Positions 1 to 9,023 of a stretch of DNA of 64,000 nucleotides are shown piece by piece. Every line of letters begins with the position of its first letter. Position 1 is the stretch's first letter. The notes beneath the pieces are model-generated. The model saw only the letters and a list, made by a program, of their open reading frames with translations, had not been told where the DNA came from and made no database searches. The DNA comes from Tenodera sinensis (lineage: Eukaryota > Arthropoda > Insecta > Mantodea > Mantidae): the NCBI GenBank assembly GCA_030765045.1, contig CM060969.1, positions 59,440,716-59,504,715 of the forward strand, in the 5' to 3' direction. Both the position numbers and the translations under genes were made by a program.

Positions 1-777
1 GGCTCCATATTTATACTGATGGATCACTAATATCAAACCAAGATGGAGCAGGGGCTAGAGTCATGTACCACCTTTTCTTATTACAAATCTTTAAGTTATG
101 GAACTACAAACTTTGATAGAGAAATTGATGTATTTTAAATGGCCCTACAAAATTTTTTGTATAGAATCGCACATTTTCATCAAGCAGTTATTCTCTCAGG
201 TTCCAGGGTGGCAATTACAGCAATTACTTCCGAGTTGTCACCAAAAAACCAAACTGTTATAAAATGTTAGAAAATCCTTACCCAGGTAACAGCACTTCAA
301 AAACACCTAGTCTTCCAATAGATACCAGCTCACTGTGGATTGAGTGGTAATGACAAAGCTGATTTTCTTGCAAAAAAGGGTACCAGCAGTGTGCAGAAAT
401 CTATAGTTAATCTACCATTTTATGCAGCAAATTTTATGAATTCAAAAACATCTGCAAAATATTACTATGGAAAATCAAAAAAATAAAAGATGGGAACTAC
501 CAAACATTGAAACAGTAATTCCTGAGTATCCTCGAAAAATGGCAGTTGCAACCTTCAGGTTGATTACAGGACATGACTGTCTGGCAAAACATTTAAACAA
601 CCTTGGGATATATTCTTCATCACTCTGCCCTCTATGTGATCTGCAAGAGGAAATGGAACAAGACCACCTTCGAATATACCAAGCCAATTCTAGTGCCCCA
701 TTCCTCAGTGAAAAATATTACAGAGCAAGAGGACTAATGGCTTTATTGTCAGAAATCCAGCATTAGCCAACAACAGA
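1..777 (+). pseudogene. LINE 3' end: RNase H domain and C-terminal tail (copy 1)
   Basis: This is the 3' part of a non-LTR retrotransposon ORF2, cut by the window edge. The start reads HIYTDGS, the first catalytic block of RNase H, and further on comes CGLSGNDKADFLAKKG, another conserved RNase H block. The end carries a Cys-rich C-terminal segment (CPLCDLQEEM) and stops with SEIQH at 763-765. Small deletions and stops break the frame before about 467. Two other copies in the window (4893-5363 and 54915-55877) end at exactly the same point, just after the stop, with a short CAACAA run. That shared end marks the true 3' terminus of the element. RNase H-bearing LINEs of the I/jockey grade have this layout; the exact clade is not settled. 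Confidence 0.8.
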
Positions 778-1005
778 TTTTCAAAAATTTTTCCATGTAA
801 AGGTCAGTTTAGAGTGAAGGAATTTTCTTCAAAATCTTTGTGTCACACCCTGAAAGACATTAAACTTAAATACCAACTTTGGTTTTTAACCAACTTTTTG
901 TTCTCTAAAAATGACTTTTTTGATTCAGGGGACCGCAAAATATATATTTCTAGTGAAATTTAGATATCAAAATTTTGGGTGGAATACAATACGTTTTTTA
1001 CTTTA
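778..1005 (+). repeat. Interspersed repeat R (copy 1, partial)
   Basis: This AT-rich stretch matches 37015-37500 and 63000-63430 at many positions. Shared landmarks are AAATCTTTGTGTCACA, TTAAATACCAACTTTGG, a CAGGGG block and a GGGTGGAATACAATAC end. It starts directly after the LINE 3' end and lacks the 5' half seen in the other two copies. The sequence is noncoding and of unknown class. Confidence 0.6.
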
Positions 1006-1083
1006 CTACATGTAGTAGTTAAAGTAAAAATGGCTTTTCATGAAGAATTCTGTATCTGAGAAAAGAATGTCTCAGCTAAACCA

Positions 1084-1266
1084 ATGGTCAATAGATCAAA
1101 CTTTTCTTTGCCTCCACTTCACATAAAATTAGGCCTAAAGAAGAATTCTCTCAAGGCATCAGATCAATCTGGAGCAAGTTTCAAACACTTAGAAGAAGAA
1201 CTTCCAAGAACTAGTGCCTCTGAGTTGAAGGAAGGAATTTTTTATTATGAGCCCAGAGCTCCATGA
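1084..1266 (+). pseudogene. Fragment of a repeated insect ORF with a PPLHIKLGL motif
   Basis: A 60-codon open frame contains the block LPPLHIKLGLKKN followed by ASFKHLEEELP. From memory, a near-identical block occurs in a protein repeated many times in insect assemblies, but its function is not known to me. It is short, has no domain of known function, and the downstream sequence to about 1530 carries no convincing continuation. It is most likely a mobile-element relic. A chance resemblance cannot be excluded without a search. Confidence 0.35.
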
Positions 1267-1790
1267 CAGTTGCAATATTTAATGGTGGCTGACAGCTGAC
1301 CTTTACTATTCTGTTTCCTGTTGTGTAAATATATTTTGTGAGCCCAAATGATATTCATATCACCGACTTTACAGCACGATTTCACAGTGTGTTTTACAAG
1401 GCATGGTAAGCCTAAGATTGGATTTTGTGTTGAACCACCTGCCATTAAATTTTGCAACAGCCATAATGAAGGGTTAGCTGTTTGAAAATCAGTTAAATAA
1501 TGTGGAACTTGAAGCATAGCTGTCATTCAAGAACATATGTGAAGCAGTTCTTAGGTAATATTAGTGTGCAGAATTATAAACATTAAATTGGTAAATTGGT
1601 ATAAGCTTATAGAAATCTGGGTTGCAACATGTTCTAAAAATTTGGACACTTTCCCTGCAAATCTTAAACAAGTGAGTGATGAATAGAGCGCAGATTTATG
1701 TGCAAAATCAAATACTAAAATATGTGCAAAAAATTGTAAACAGATGAACAACCAAATGAACAAAAATCAAAGAAGTAATATTTTGGAAGT
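1267..1790. other. Interval without a supported gene
   Basis: Short open frames occur on both strands but none has a recognisable motif. The last ~150 bases contain AT-rich runs with TGTGCAAAA and AAATATGTGCA, which resemble subterminal motifs of the neighbouring hAT relic. The hAT edge may therefore lie somewhere near 1600-1750. Confidence 0.4.
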
Positions 1791-2174
1791 AAGCTCACCT
1801 TATTTGTGATTGTTGTCATAGATAAGGAAAGTTGTCTGGAGCTTTTCTTGTGTGAAGAAGAAAATATATAAATATATAAAATGAAAAGATCCTTTCTACA
1901 TCACATGATGTCACAAATTCATGAGAAAAATGCCACAACTCTTCTTCAGTGAATTCCTTGTGTTATTACAGCTTTTTCACCATCACTAGACAACATTTTG
2001 CTGATTGACAGATTGTTTTGTAACCAGGATTTTTACTTAATACCTGACTAAGCTTATCAAATGCAATTTTAGCAACACTGAGTTTCTGCAGACAGTATAT
2101 TTGAAATTTCATCTATCAAAAAAAGCAAATACTCTAAAGAATTATTTCAGGCCTCCAATTGTATTATAATTTCA

Positions 2175-2548
2175 GGTAGTTTTGAGAACCGGCTACAAAT
2201 ATACTGGATCTTTCCCTCAATGCCATCTTCAGAAAAACAGTCCTGAGCTATAGCAATGCATCTGCATCTTCTGCATTTAAGGAATTTATTATTTTTCACT
2301 TCACTGAAATGTTCCGCTTAATATGGCACAGCCTGTAACCACATACCTCATTGAGTTAAAACTGCTTCAGTGGGTAAGGGCAGGTCTGGAAATAGTTCAC
2401 AAAATTTTTGAACTGCTAGTGGCACCTTCACAAACACTTTCTTAACACTGGAGAAGACAAGTAGGCCCACTTCTATATATTTGGCTCTAATAGTTTCTGC
2501 GACATGATGTAAACTGTGAGCAAGGTGAATCACATGAATTAATTTGGG
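2175..2548 (-). repeat. Inverted repeat arm 1 inside hAT-B
   Basis: These 374 bases are the reverse complement of 3380-3753 with only about three mismatches seen by eye. Both arms share the same transposase stop codons, so the duplication followed gene decay. The arms are separated by 831 bases. Confidence 0.85.
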
Positions 2549-3059
2549 ATAAAGAACTTTCAATCTAGCTCCTGGTATTACCATATATGGAGCACTATCA
2601 TTGAGAAATAAAAATACATTGTCATACAGTACCCCATCTGCCCACAAAATAGCTAAAGAGTCACCGAAAAAATTGGCAATGATTTATCTTGTTAAGTATT
2701 TGAATGTTCAAGAGGAATGATATGCTATCCACTTGCATTGAACCCAATAAAGCACTAGCAACACAGTGACCTGCAGCATCTGGCACCTCATCTATTGAAA
2801 TACAGATTATTTCGTGTACCAATGTATCCCATATTTTAGAAATTACATTGTGAAAACACTGTGGTAGTTTTGAGAACCGGCTACAAATATACTGGATCTT
2901 TCCCTCAATGCCATCTTCAGAAAAACAGTCCTGAGCTATAGCAATGCATCTGCATCTTCTGCATTTAACCCTTTCAGACCCGAATTATTTTGCTACTTAT
3001 GCCGTTCTTCCTCTAATTCGAAACCCGTTTAGATTACGTGGTCTGGGACACCTTCAGCT

Positions 3060-3299
3060 TGCTGGCTTGGATAGCCATGATCGTTAAGGCAACACGTAGT
3101 GCACTGGCCATGCACTCAAAGCCTGAGGTCGTGAGTTCAAGTCTCGGCAACCGCAGTCAAATGTGCCTGTGGTAAAGGACGGGGAGGGCCCACGTAAAAT
3201 AATCGGTGTGATGGCACGCGTGGATGATGACGGGGTATCATTTGACTGCGGTTGCATGGATTTTGTTTCTTTTCTTAAAAAAAAAAAAAAAAAAAAAAC
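3060..3299 (+). repeat. tRNA-derived SINE with poly(A) tail
   Basis: A tRNA-like head is visible, with an A-box-like TAGCCATGATCGTTAAGGC and a B-box-like GTGAGTTCAAGTCTC. A ~100-bp body follows and a run of about 20 A ends near 3298. The body carries a perfect 17-bp inverted repeat, GCAACCGCAGTCAAATG at 3147-3163 with its complement at 3239-3255, so the RNA could fold into a long hairpin. The exact 5' edge and target duplication are not clear. Confidence 0.6.
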
Positions 3300-3379
3300 A
3301 CTACAATGTAAATTGTGGCACCTCATCTATTGAAATACAGATTATTTCGTGTACCAATGTATCCCATATTTTAGAAATT

Positions 3380-3753
3380 CCCAAATTAATTCATGTGATT
3401 CACCTTGCTCACAGCTTACATCATGTCACAGAAACTATTAGAGCCAAATATAAAGAAGTGGGCCTACTTGTCTTCTCCAGTGTTAAGAAAGTGTTTGTGA
3501 AGGTGCCACTAGCAGTTCAAAAATTTTGTGAACTATTTCCAGACCTGCCCTTACCCACTGAAGCAGTTTTAACTCAATGAGGTATGTGGTTACAGGCTGT
3601 GCCATATTAAGCGGAACATTTCAGTGAAGTGAAAAATAATAAATTCCTTAAATGCAGAAGATGCAGATGCATTGCTATAGCTCAGGACTGTTTTTCTGAA
3701 GATGGCATTGAGGGAAAGATCCAGTATATTTGTAGCCGGTTCTCAAAACTACC
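3380..3753 (+). repeat. Inverted repeat arm 2 inside hAT-B
   Basis: This plus-strand copy reads through the same transposase segment as arm 1 (HLAHSLHHVTETI, SSVKKVFVKVPLAV, LPLPTEAVLT). A part of it appears a third time at 2866-2968 in minus orientation. The junctions fall in short shared words such as TGGTA. Confidence 0.85.
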
Positions 3754-4245
3754 ACAGTGTTTTTCTAAAATATGGGCACCTCATCTATTGAAATACAGAT
3801 TATTTCGTGTACCAATGTATCCCATATTTTAGAAATTACATTGTGAAAACACTGTGGTACATAGTTTTTGCATAATGTGGACACATCCGGGAGCCTTTTG
3901 TTTATACACTTTTCTAAGAAACTGAAGCTGCACATTATTCAGTTTTCACAATGGAATGTTGGCACTCACTAAAGCTAAATACAAGAGTTTACAAAAATCA
4001 TCACTAGAACTTTATTGTTCACCTACTTGGCTTGTAATTAATTGTTGATTTAAAGAACACTTCTTAACCTGTTCCTTATTACATGCTGTATTTATGTGCT
4101 GCACAACTTCAAACTTTTTATTTGCAGACACTCTTTTCACATACCAAACAAACAATATCTCACCATCTTGACTAAAAATATTACTTCCAAACTCATTCAC
4201 ATACTTACATAACACAGCAGATTGAGATGCTTTTGTAGGTGGCAT

Positions 4246-4892
4246 TTCTCAAACCAAAGTACAAGTACTACTCAAATATATAACTTCAATTGTCAACTAT
4301 CAACACGCAACTGAGTTCCAAATCAACTGTCAAGCTGAGAAGTTGACGTGACAGAAAACAGGGAAGCACCAGACCACTTGAAGACATGCCTCATACTTAT
4401 TGGATTTCCTTTGACTTTATGGCTCTAATTGAGATTACCTTGTTTCATTCCTAATCTTAATTGTGCAATATTATTTCATAAGACTCCTGGGTTTACATCT
4501 GTTACACAGATGTAAATAAACACGCTGATTACTCTGTGTTGATTGTACGTCATATTATCATATGTTTACTTAGTTTGATTTGCTCCTCGCATTCTCAGTT
4601 TTGCTAGAATATACATCCATTTATAACTAAATATATATTTTTTTTTACATATTTTTGCTTGGTTGTTTACAGAGACTTTATTAAAGGCCAGTAATATTAT
4701 TATCCAAAGGGGAAAATAATAATTTAGTGCCAAATTCAAGAATAAACATGCACTTTTTCATTTTAAACTTAAAATAACTATTTTTCCTCGGAATATGCAT
4801 TTAAGCATACTTTTAAGTATACAAAGTATACTGTATAAAAGAGAACGTGCATTCTGCAAACAAATGCAGGTTCTAGTGATGAACACGAGGAA
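4246..4892. other. hAT-B subterminal region, noncoding
   Basis: No gene is supported. The end (about 4780-4885) contains AATATGCAT, AAGCATAC and AAATGCAGGTTCTAG words that resemble the termini of the hAT at 16573-26102. This suggests the 5' noncoding end of hAT-B. Confidence 0.4.
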
Positions 4893-5363
4893 AATTCACT
4901 GTGGACTGAGTGGTAATGAGAAAGCTGATTTTCTTGCAAAAAAGGGTACCAGCGCTGTACAAAAATCTATAGTTAATCTACCATTTTATGCAGCTAAAAG
5001 ATTAGTCAACTCTGAATTCAAAACAATTATTGCAAAATATTACTATGAAAAATCAAAAAATGAAAGATGGGAACTACCAAACATTCAAACAGTAATTCCT
5101 GAGTATCCTCGAAAAACAGCAGTTGCAACCTTCAGGTTGATTACAGGACATGATTGTCTGGCAAAACATTTAAACAGAATTGGGATATATTCTTCACCAC
5201 TCTGTCCTCTATGTGATCTGCAAGAGGAAATGGATCGAGACCACCTTCAAATATGCCCGGCCACTTCTAGTGCCCCATCCATCAGTGAAAAATATTGGAG
5301 AGCAAGAGGATTAATGACTTCATTGTCAGAAATCCAGCATTAGCTAACAACAACAACAACATA
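4893..5363 (+). pseudogene. LINE 3' end: RNase H tail (copy 2, 5'-truncated)
   Basis: The frame is open from 4795 (the LINE part from about 4894) to the stop at 5341-5343. It encodes HCGLSGNEKADFLAKKGT, the Cys-rich CPLCDLQEEMDRDHLQICP block and the same SEIQH end as copies 1 and 3. It begins abruptly inside RNase H, as expected for a 5'-truncated LINE insertion. It ends in a (CAA)n run at 5344-5361, the longest tail of the three copies. Confidence 0.8.
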
Positions 5364-5515
5364 AATGCTCAAATCGTTTAATAACTTAGAGAAGTTATAA
5401 TTTGTAATACTTCTAATATGTGGGCTGATCAACAAAGACTGAGACTGATTTTTTCCTGTAGCTTCTGTGATAGTTTCGTATCTGTAACATAAATATTTTA
5501 AAAGAGCGGGTTTTT

Positions 5516-5528
5516 ATGTATAATGTCG
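5516..5528 (+). repeat. Target-site duplication of the 2A LINE, left
   Basis: ATGTATAATGTCG here is repeated exactly at 10060-10072. This fixes the LINE boundaries inside the mariner. Confidence 0.9.
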
Positions 5529-6495
5529 GAGTTGGAAGTGAGCAGTTGAAGGAGAAGGATGTGTCTGCAGGAAGCTCTGCCACTGAGAAGAAAAGTGAAA
5601 TAAGTGACAATGGGGGTAGAACTCACAGTTTACAGAACGAGAATAGGGCTATTTGGGATACTGAAAGTAAGGAAAGGAAAAACAGAGGAAAATATGACAA
5701 ACTGGATAATAATAGGAAGCATAATATTGATGCTATTAATGATAGGAGGAATTGAATTAAACCCAGGACCTGATGGAATTGAAAGAATGTTGAAGAAACT
5801 GGAAGGAAAATTAAATAAAATGGATGGCATGGAAGAAAGAATAAGAAACAACTTGAAGCAAGTAGCTAGCGAAATAAAGGAGGATATTGGAAAAGAAGTA
5901 CAAGGAATAAGAAGGGATGTAGATGGAATAATGGAAAAGTTGGAGAGGATGGATGTGAAGAGAAGAAGACTAAATCTGGTATTTACAGGTGTAGAAGAGA
6001 GAAGAGGTATCTGGCCAGCAGAAGAAATAAAGGAAATTCTGGTGGACAAGCTTGAAATGGAGTTGGCTGGATGGGAGATTGTAGAGGCATACCGAGTAGG
6101 CAGACTAAGCAGGAAAAGGCCAATTATAGTAAGATTTGCAACAGCAGACCTAATTTATAAAATTTTAAGAAGAACAAAGAAGCTGAAAGGAAGCGATATA
6201 TTTATAAATAAGGACCTGACAATAACACAAAGAGAGGTAAAAAAGGACTTAATTAAAAAGATGAAAGAAGCAAGATCAGAAGGCAAACAAGCGTTTATAC
6301 GAAATTTACAACTTTGGATAGACGGAGTAGATGTAACACATTTGAGGAAGAGCGGCATATGGATGAAAGGAACAGAGCGGACGGAAACAAGTCAGCAAAA
6401 AAGAAGTGAACAAACTGATTCAACATTAGCAACAGGCAGAGGAAGGGCAAAGTCTAGCACGGAGTTAATGGATGGAGAGGTATCAAAAACAATAC

Positions 6496-6690
6496 TGTGA
6501 CATTGCTTCTCCATGTCATTAAGACTCTTTGATTTTCAAGGAGGTTGCCATAGAGACAGTTTGAGTTGTTGAAGATTAAGAGACAGAAACGAGTATGGTG
6601 TGAGAGTTTGGAAAGATTAAGAGACAGAAACTAGTAGTGTGGCTGTACTTGAAGCTTGAGAAAATAAAAAGAGTTGTTAAATTTGTTACA
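6496..6690 (+). repeat. Left LTR of the collagen element
   Basis: It spans 195 bases, TGTGACATT to TTGTTACA. It contains a short direct repeat of AGATTAAGAGACAGAAAC about 42 bases apart and an AATAAA-type polyadenylation word near the 3' end. Confidence 0.9.
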
Positions 6691-6724
6691 TTTGGTGTCA
6701 GAAGTGGGATATTCGGAAACCAGG

Positions 6725-8833
6725 ATGATGGCAATGATGAAAGAATTATTTGCCAAAATGGAAACGAGAAACGACAACCTCGCTGCCGAGCTGAAAGAGA
6801 TGAAGACGGAGCTATCGGCGAAAATTGACGGGCAACTGGCTGGCGTGACGGAAGGCGTGGAAGAACTCGGCGAAAAGGTGGAAGACCTCTGCCAGCACGT
6901 GGACGTCGTGGAGGACGACGGGGAACGTCTTGGCGCCCTGGTAGTAAGAGTTGACGAGAGCGTCAAAGTACTGGATGCCAGGGGCAGACGGAATAGCGCG
7001 GAGCCGGGGAGGGAGCACCTAGTGGCCGAGGCGACAGTTGCGCCCGTTTCGGATGATATGAGGGAAAACGTGGAACAACTCGGCGAACGGATTGGCGTGA
7101 CGGAAGACGTGGAACAACTCGGCGAACGGATTGGCGTGACGGAAGACGTAGAACAACTCGGCGAACGGATTGGCGTGACGGAAGACGTGGAACAACTCGG
7201 CGAAAAGGTGGAAGACCTCTGCCAGCACGTGGACGTCGTGGAGGACGACGGGGAACGTCTTGGCGCCCTGGTAGTAAGAGTTGACGAGAGCGTCAAAGTA
7301 CTGGATGCCAGGGGCAGACGGAATAGCGCGGAGCCGGGGAGGGAGCACCTAGTGGCCGAGGCGACAGTTGCGCCCGTTTCGGACGATCAGCAGGGAAGCG
7401 CACAAGCAAACGAGCAACACGCGAGAACCGACTTGGCGTGTGACATGGGGGGACCGTCGGAGCCATCCAATCACCTGACGCATAGTGCCGTGAACGGAAG
7501 AATGGTGGACATCATCGTGGACGGCAGGATACAGGAGAGGCCGTGCCGAGCACGAGTGAACACGAGTGCAGCGGTGGACGCGACTCGCGCGGATGTGGTG
7601 GGGTTTGTTGCCGGACCCATCGGAAGCAAGGTGGCTGCGAAGGTGCGCCAGAGAGGTCGGCGGACATGGTACCCAGTGAGCCGTTTCAAAGTGCGCAGGA
7701 TGGCCCGTCAACACACCAGGAAGAAGGGCAACTGGACGAGGGACCGTCAAGACCGGCGGTACTGTTGCAGAATTTCGAAGCAGGATGGCATACATCGTCC
7801 TACCTGGACCAAGGGACACTATCCAACAGCGATACCTAGGATCGTGCCCCCTGGAGAGCGAGGTCCTACTGGCCCTCAAGGTTTACAAGGATTCCCTGGC
7901 CCTCAGGGTCTGGTAGGCTTGCCTGGAATGAAGGGTGAACGTGGATTCCCAGGAATGAAAGGTGAACAGGGCAATCCAGGACCTCCAGGACAAGCTGGTG
8001 CACCAGGACCTGAAGGACCTAAGGGTGACTCAGGCTCTCAAGGACAACATGGAGCTCCAGGACAACCTGGTCCACAGGGCCCTCCAGGAGACAGAGGACT
8101 TCCAGGATTACCCGGCCCAACAGGACCTGCTGGCCTCAGAGGTCAGAGAGGTGCACAAGGTGAGACAGGTCCACCAGGGAAGCCAGGCAGTGAAGGACCT
8201 CCAGGACCACAAGGTATTGCAGGACCTCTAGGACCACCGGGACCAATTGGAGAACAGGGACCAGAGGGAGCACCAGGTAAAGCAGGAACACCTGGTATTG
8301 CAGGAAGACCGGGAGATAAGGGACCTGTAGGACCTTCAGGACCTCCGGGAACTCCAGGGGCACCAGGTCTTCCAGGGCCACCTGGTCCAAATGGACCTCC
8401 AGGACCAGCAGGAGAACGGGGTCTTCGAGGAGAAACTGGACCACAGGGTGTAGAAGGGCCACAGGGAGCTAGAGGAAAGCCAGGACCTCCAGGGCCAGAG
8501 GGAGGTAAGGGTGATAGAGGAGAAGAAGGTCCAAAGGGTGCAAAAGGACACCGTGGTCTCATTGGTCTACAAGGGTTACCTGGACCTCAGGGACCTCCAG
8601 GAGACAAAGGCATGACTGGACCTCCAGGATTGTCGGGAAAAGATGGTGAACCTGGAACTAAAGGTATGCCTGGAAGAGATGGAAACCCAGGACCTCAAGG
8701 TATACCAGGACCACCAGGCCCTCGTGGACCACCAGGAGAAGAGGTTCGATGGGTTAATCCACCGGGGCGCAAGGGAGATGCCGCAGTGATAGTGCTGGTC
8801 GGGACGACCAGCTCTGAGGAGGGAGCAGTGTGA
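6725..8833 (+). CDS. Gag/protease-like fragment fused to fibrillar-type collagen helix
   Basis: The ATG at 6725 is the first in the frame after the left LTR and gives 702 residues; the stop lies inside the first five bases of the right LTR. Residues 1-220 are a Glu/Val-rich coiled coil of gag type and contain a perfect ~190-bp duplication (6864-7055 and 7194-7385) plus a 39-bp unit repeated three times. Residues ~260-300 (GRIQERPCRARVNTSAAV) look like a retroviral-type protease whose Asp-Thr-Gly triad is now Asn-Thr-Ser. From 7853 to 8743 come exactly 99 Gly-X-Y triplets with no break, including GAKGHRGLIGLQG, which resembles the helical cross-linking site near the C-terminal end of fibrillar collagens. 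The last 30 residues return to retroelement-like sequence. There are no introns, so the collagen part came from mRNA. The helix lacks a signal peptide and C-propeptide; function is unknown. Confidence 0.85.
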   Translation: MMAMMKELFAKMETRNDNLAAELKEMKTELSAKIDGQLAGVTEGVEELGEKVEDLCQHVDVVEDDGERLGALVVRVDESVKVLDARGRRNSAEPGREHLVAEATVAPVSDDMRENVEQLGERIGVTEDVEQLGERIGVTEDVEQLGERIGVTEDVEQLGEKVEDLCQHVDVVEDDGERLGALVVRVDESVKVLDARGRRNSAEPGREHLVAEATVAPVSDDQQGSAQANEQHARTDLACDMGGPSEPSNHLTHSAVNGRMVDIIVDGRIQERPCRARVNTSAAVDATRADVVGFVAGPIGSKVAAKVRQRGRRTWYPVSRFKVRRMARQHTRKKGNWTRDRQDRRYCCRISKQDGIHRPTWTKGHYPTAIPRIVPPGERGPTGPQGLQGFPGPQGLVGLPGMKGERGFPGMKGEQGNPGPPGQAGAPGPEGPKGDSGSQGQHGAPGQPGPQGPPGDRGLPGLPGPTGPAGLRGQRGAQGETGPPGKPGSEGPPGPQGIAGPLGPPGPIGEQGPEGAPGKAGTPGIAGRPGDKGPVGPSGPPGTPGAPGLPGPPGPNGPPGPAGERGLRGETGPQGVEGPQGARGKPGPPGPEGGKGDRGEEGPKGAKGHRGLIGLQGLPGPQGPPGDKGMTGPPGLSGKDGEPGTKGMPGRDGNPGPQGIPGPPGPRGPPGEEVRWVNPPGRKGDAAVIVLVGTTSSEEGAV
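7853..8743 (+). other. Captured collagen triple-helix segment
   Basis: These 891 bases encode 99 contiguous Gly-X-Y triplets. Base use changes sharply at both edges: the flanking retroelement is GC-rich (GTGGACGTCGTGGAGG style), while the helix uses CCAGGACCTCCAGG style codons. The length without interruption and the KGHR site near the end argue for the C-terminal part of a fibrillar collagen helix rather than a cuticular or basement-membrane type. The source gene is not in the window. Confidence 0.85.
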
Positions 8834-9023
8834 CATTGCTTCTCCATGTCATTAAGACTCTTTGATTTTCAAGGAGGTTGCCATAGAGACAGTTTGAGTT
8901 GTTGAAGATTAAGAGACAGAAACGAGTATGGTGTGAGAGTTTGGAAAGATTAAGAGACAGAAACTAGTAGTGTGGCTGTACTTGAAGCTTGAGAAAATAA
9001 AAAGAGTTGTTAAATTTGTTACA
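8829..9023 (+). repeat. Right LTR of the collagen element
   Basis: It is identical over all 195 bases to 6496-6690. It supplies the stop codon of the upstream ORF (TGA at 8831-8833). Confidence 0.9.

Larger units (their letters stand above)
1800..4245 (-). pseudogene. hAT transposase relic, internally rearranged (hAT-B)
   Basis: Read on the minus strand, 4245-4012 gives the N-terminus: MPPTKASQS, then a BED-finger-like region ending VQHINTA. The segment 2647-2348 gives the central DDE region: YDNVFLFLNDSAPYM, HLAHSLHHV, SSVKKVFVK and LPLPTEAVLT. Around 1980-1880 comes the C-terminal dimerisation block (HFSHEFVTSCDVERIFSFY). It is closely related to the plus-strand hAT at 43278-45445. The gene is dead: it has stops and frameshifts, a SINE near 3060-3299, and a duplicated, inverted block (3380-3753) that disrupts order. 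A 61-bp piece occurs three times (about 2785, 3318 and 3778). No clean terminal inverted repeats were found; the right edge is probably near 4870-4890, where a LINE fragment begins. Confidence 0.75.
6496..9023 (+). mobile_element. Collagen-carrying LTR retroelement (gypsy-like, non-autonomous)
   Basis: Two 195-bp LTRs (6496-6690 and 8829-9023) read identical base for base, begin TG and end CA. A TTTGGTGTCAGAAGTGGG primer-binding-site-like stretch follows the left LTR. Between them lies a single long ORF of gag-like coiled coil, a protease remnant and a 99-triplet collagen helix. Reverse transcriptase, RNase H and integrase are absent, so movement would need enzymes from a related intact element. 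Identical LTRs point to a very recent insertion. No 4-6-bp target duplication is seen (left flank AATAC, right flank ACGCT). Confidence 0.85.

Noticed and set aside
2966..2990. TTAACCCTTTCAGACCC as the left end of another piggyBac
   Set aside because: No matching right end with TTAA was found nearby, so the resemblance is too short to call.
8136..8562. Minus-strand frames rich in Pro, Gly, Leu or Ser opposite the collagen segment
   Set aside because: They are mirror images of the Gly-X-Y coding repeat; a repeated codon pattern leaves the other frames open by construction.
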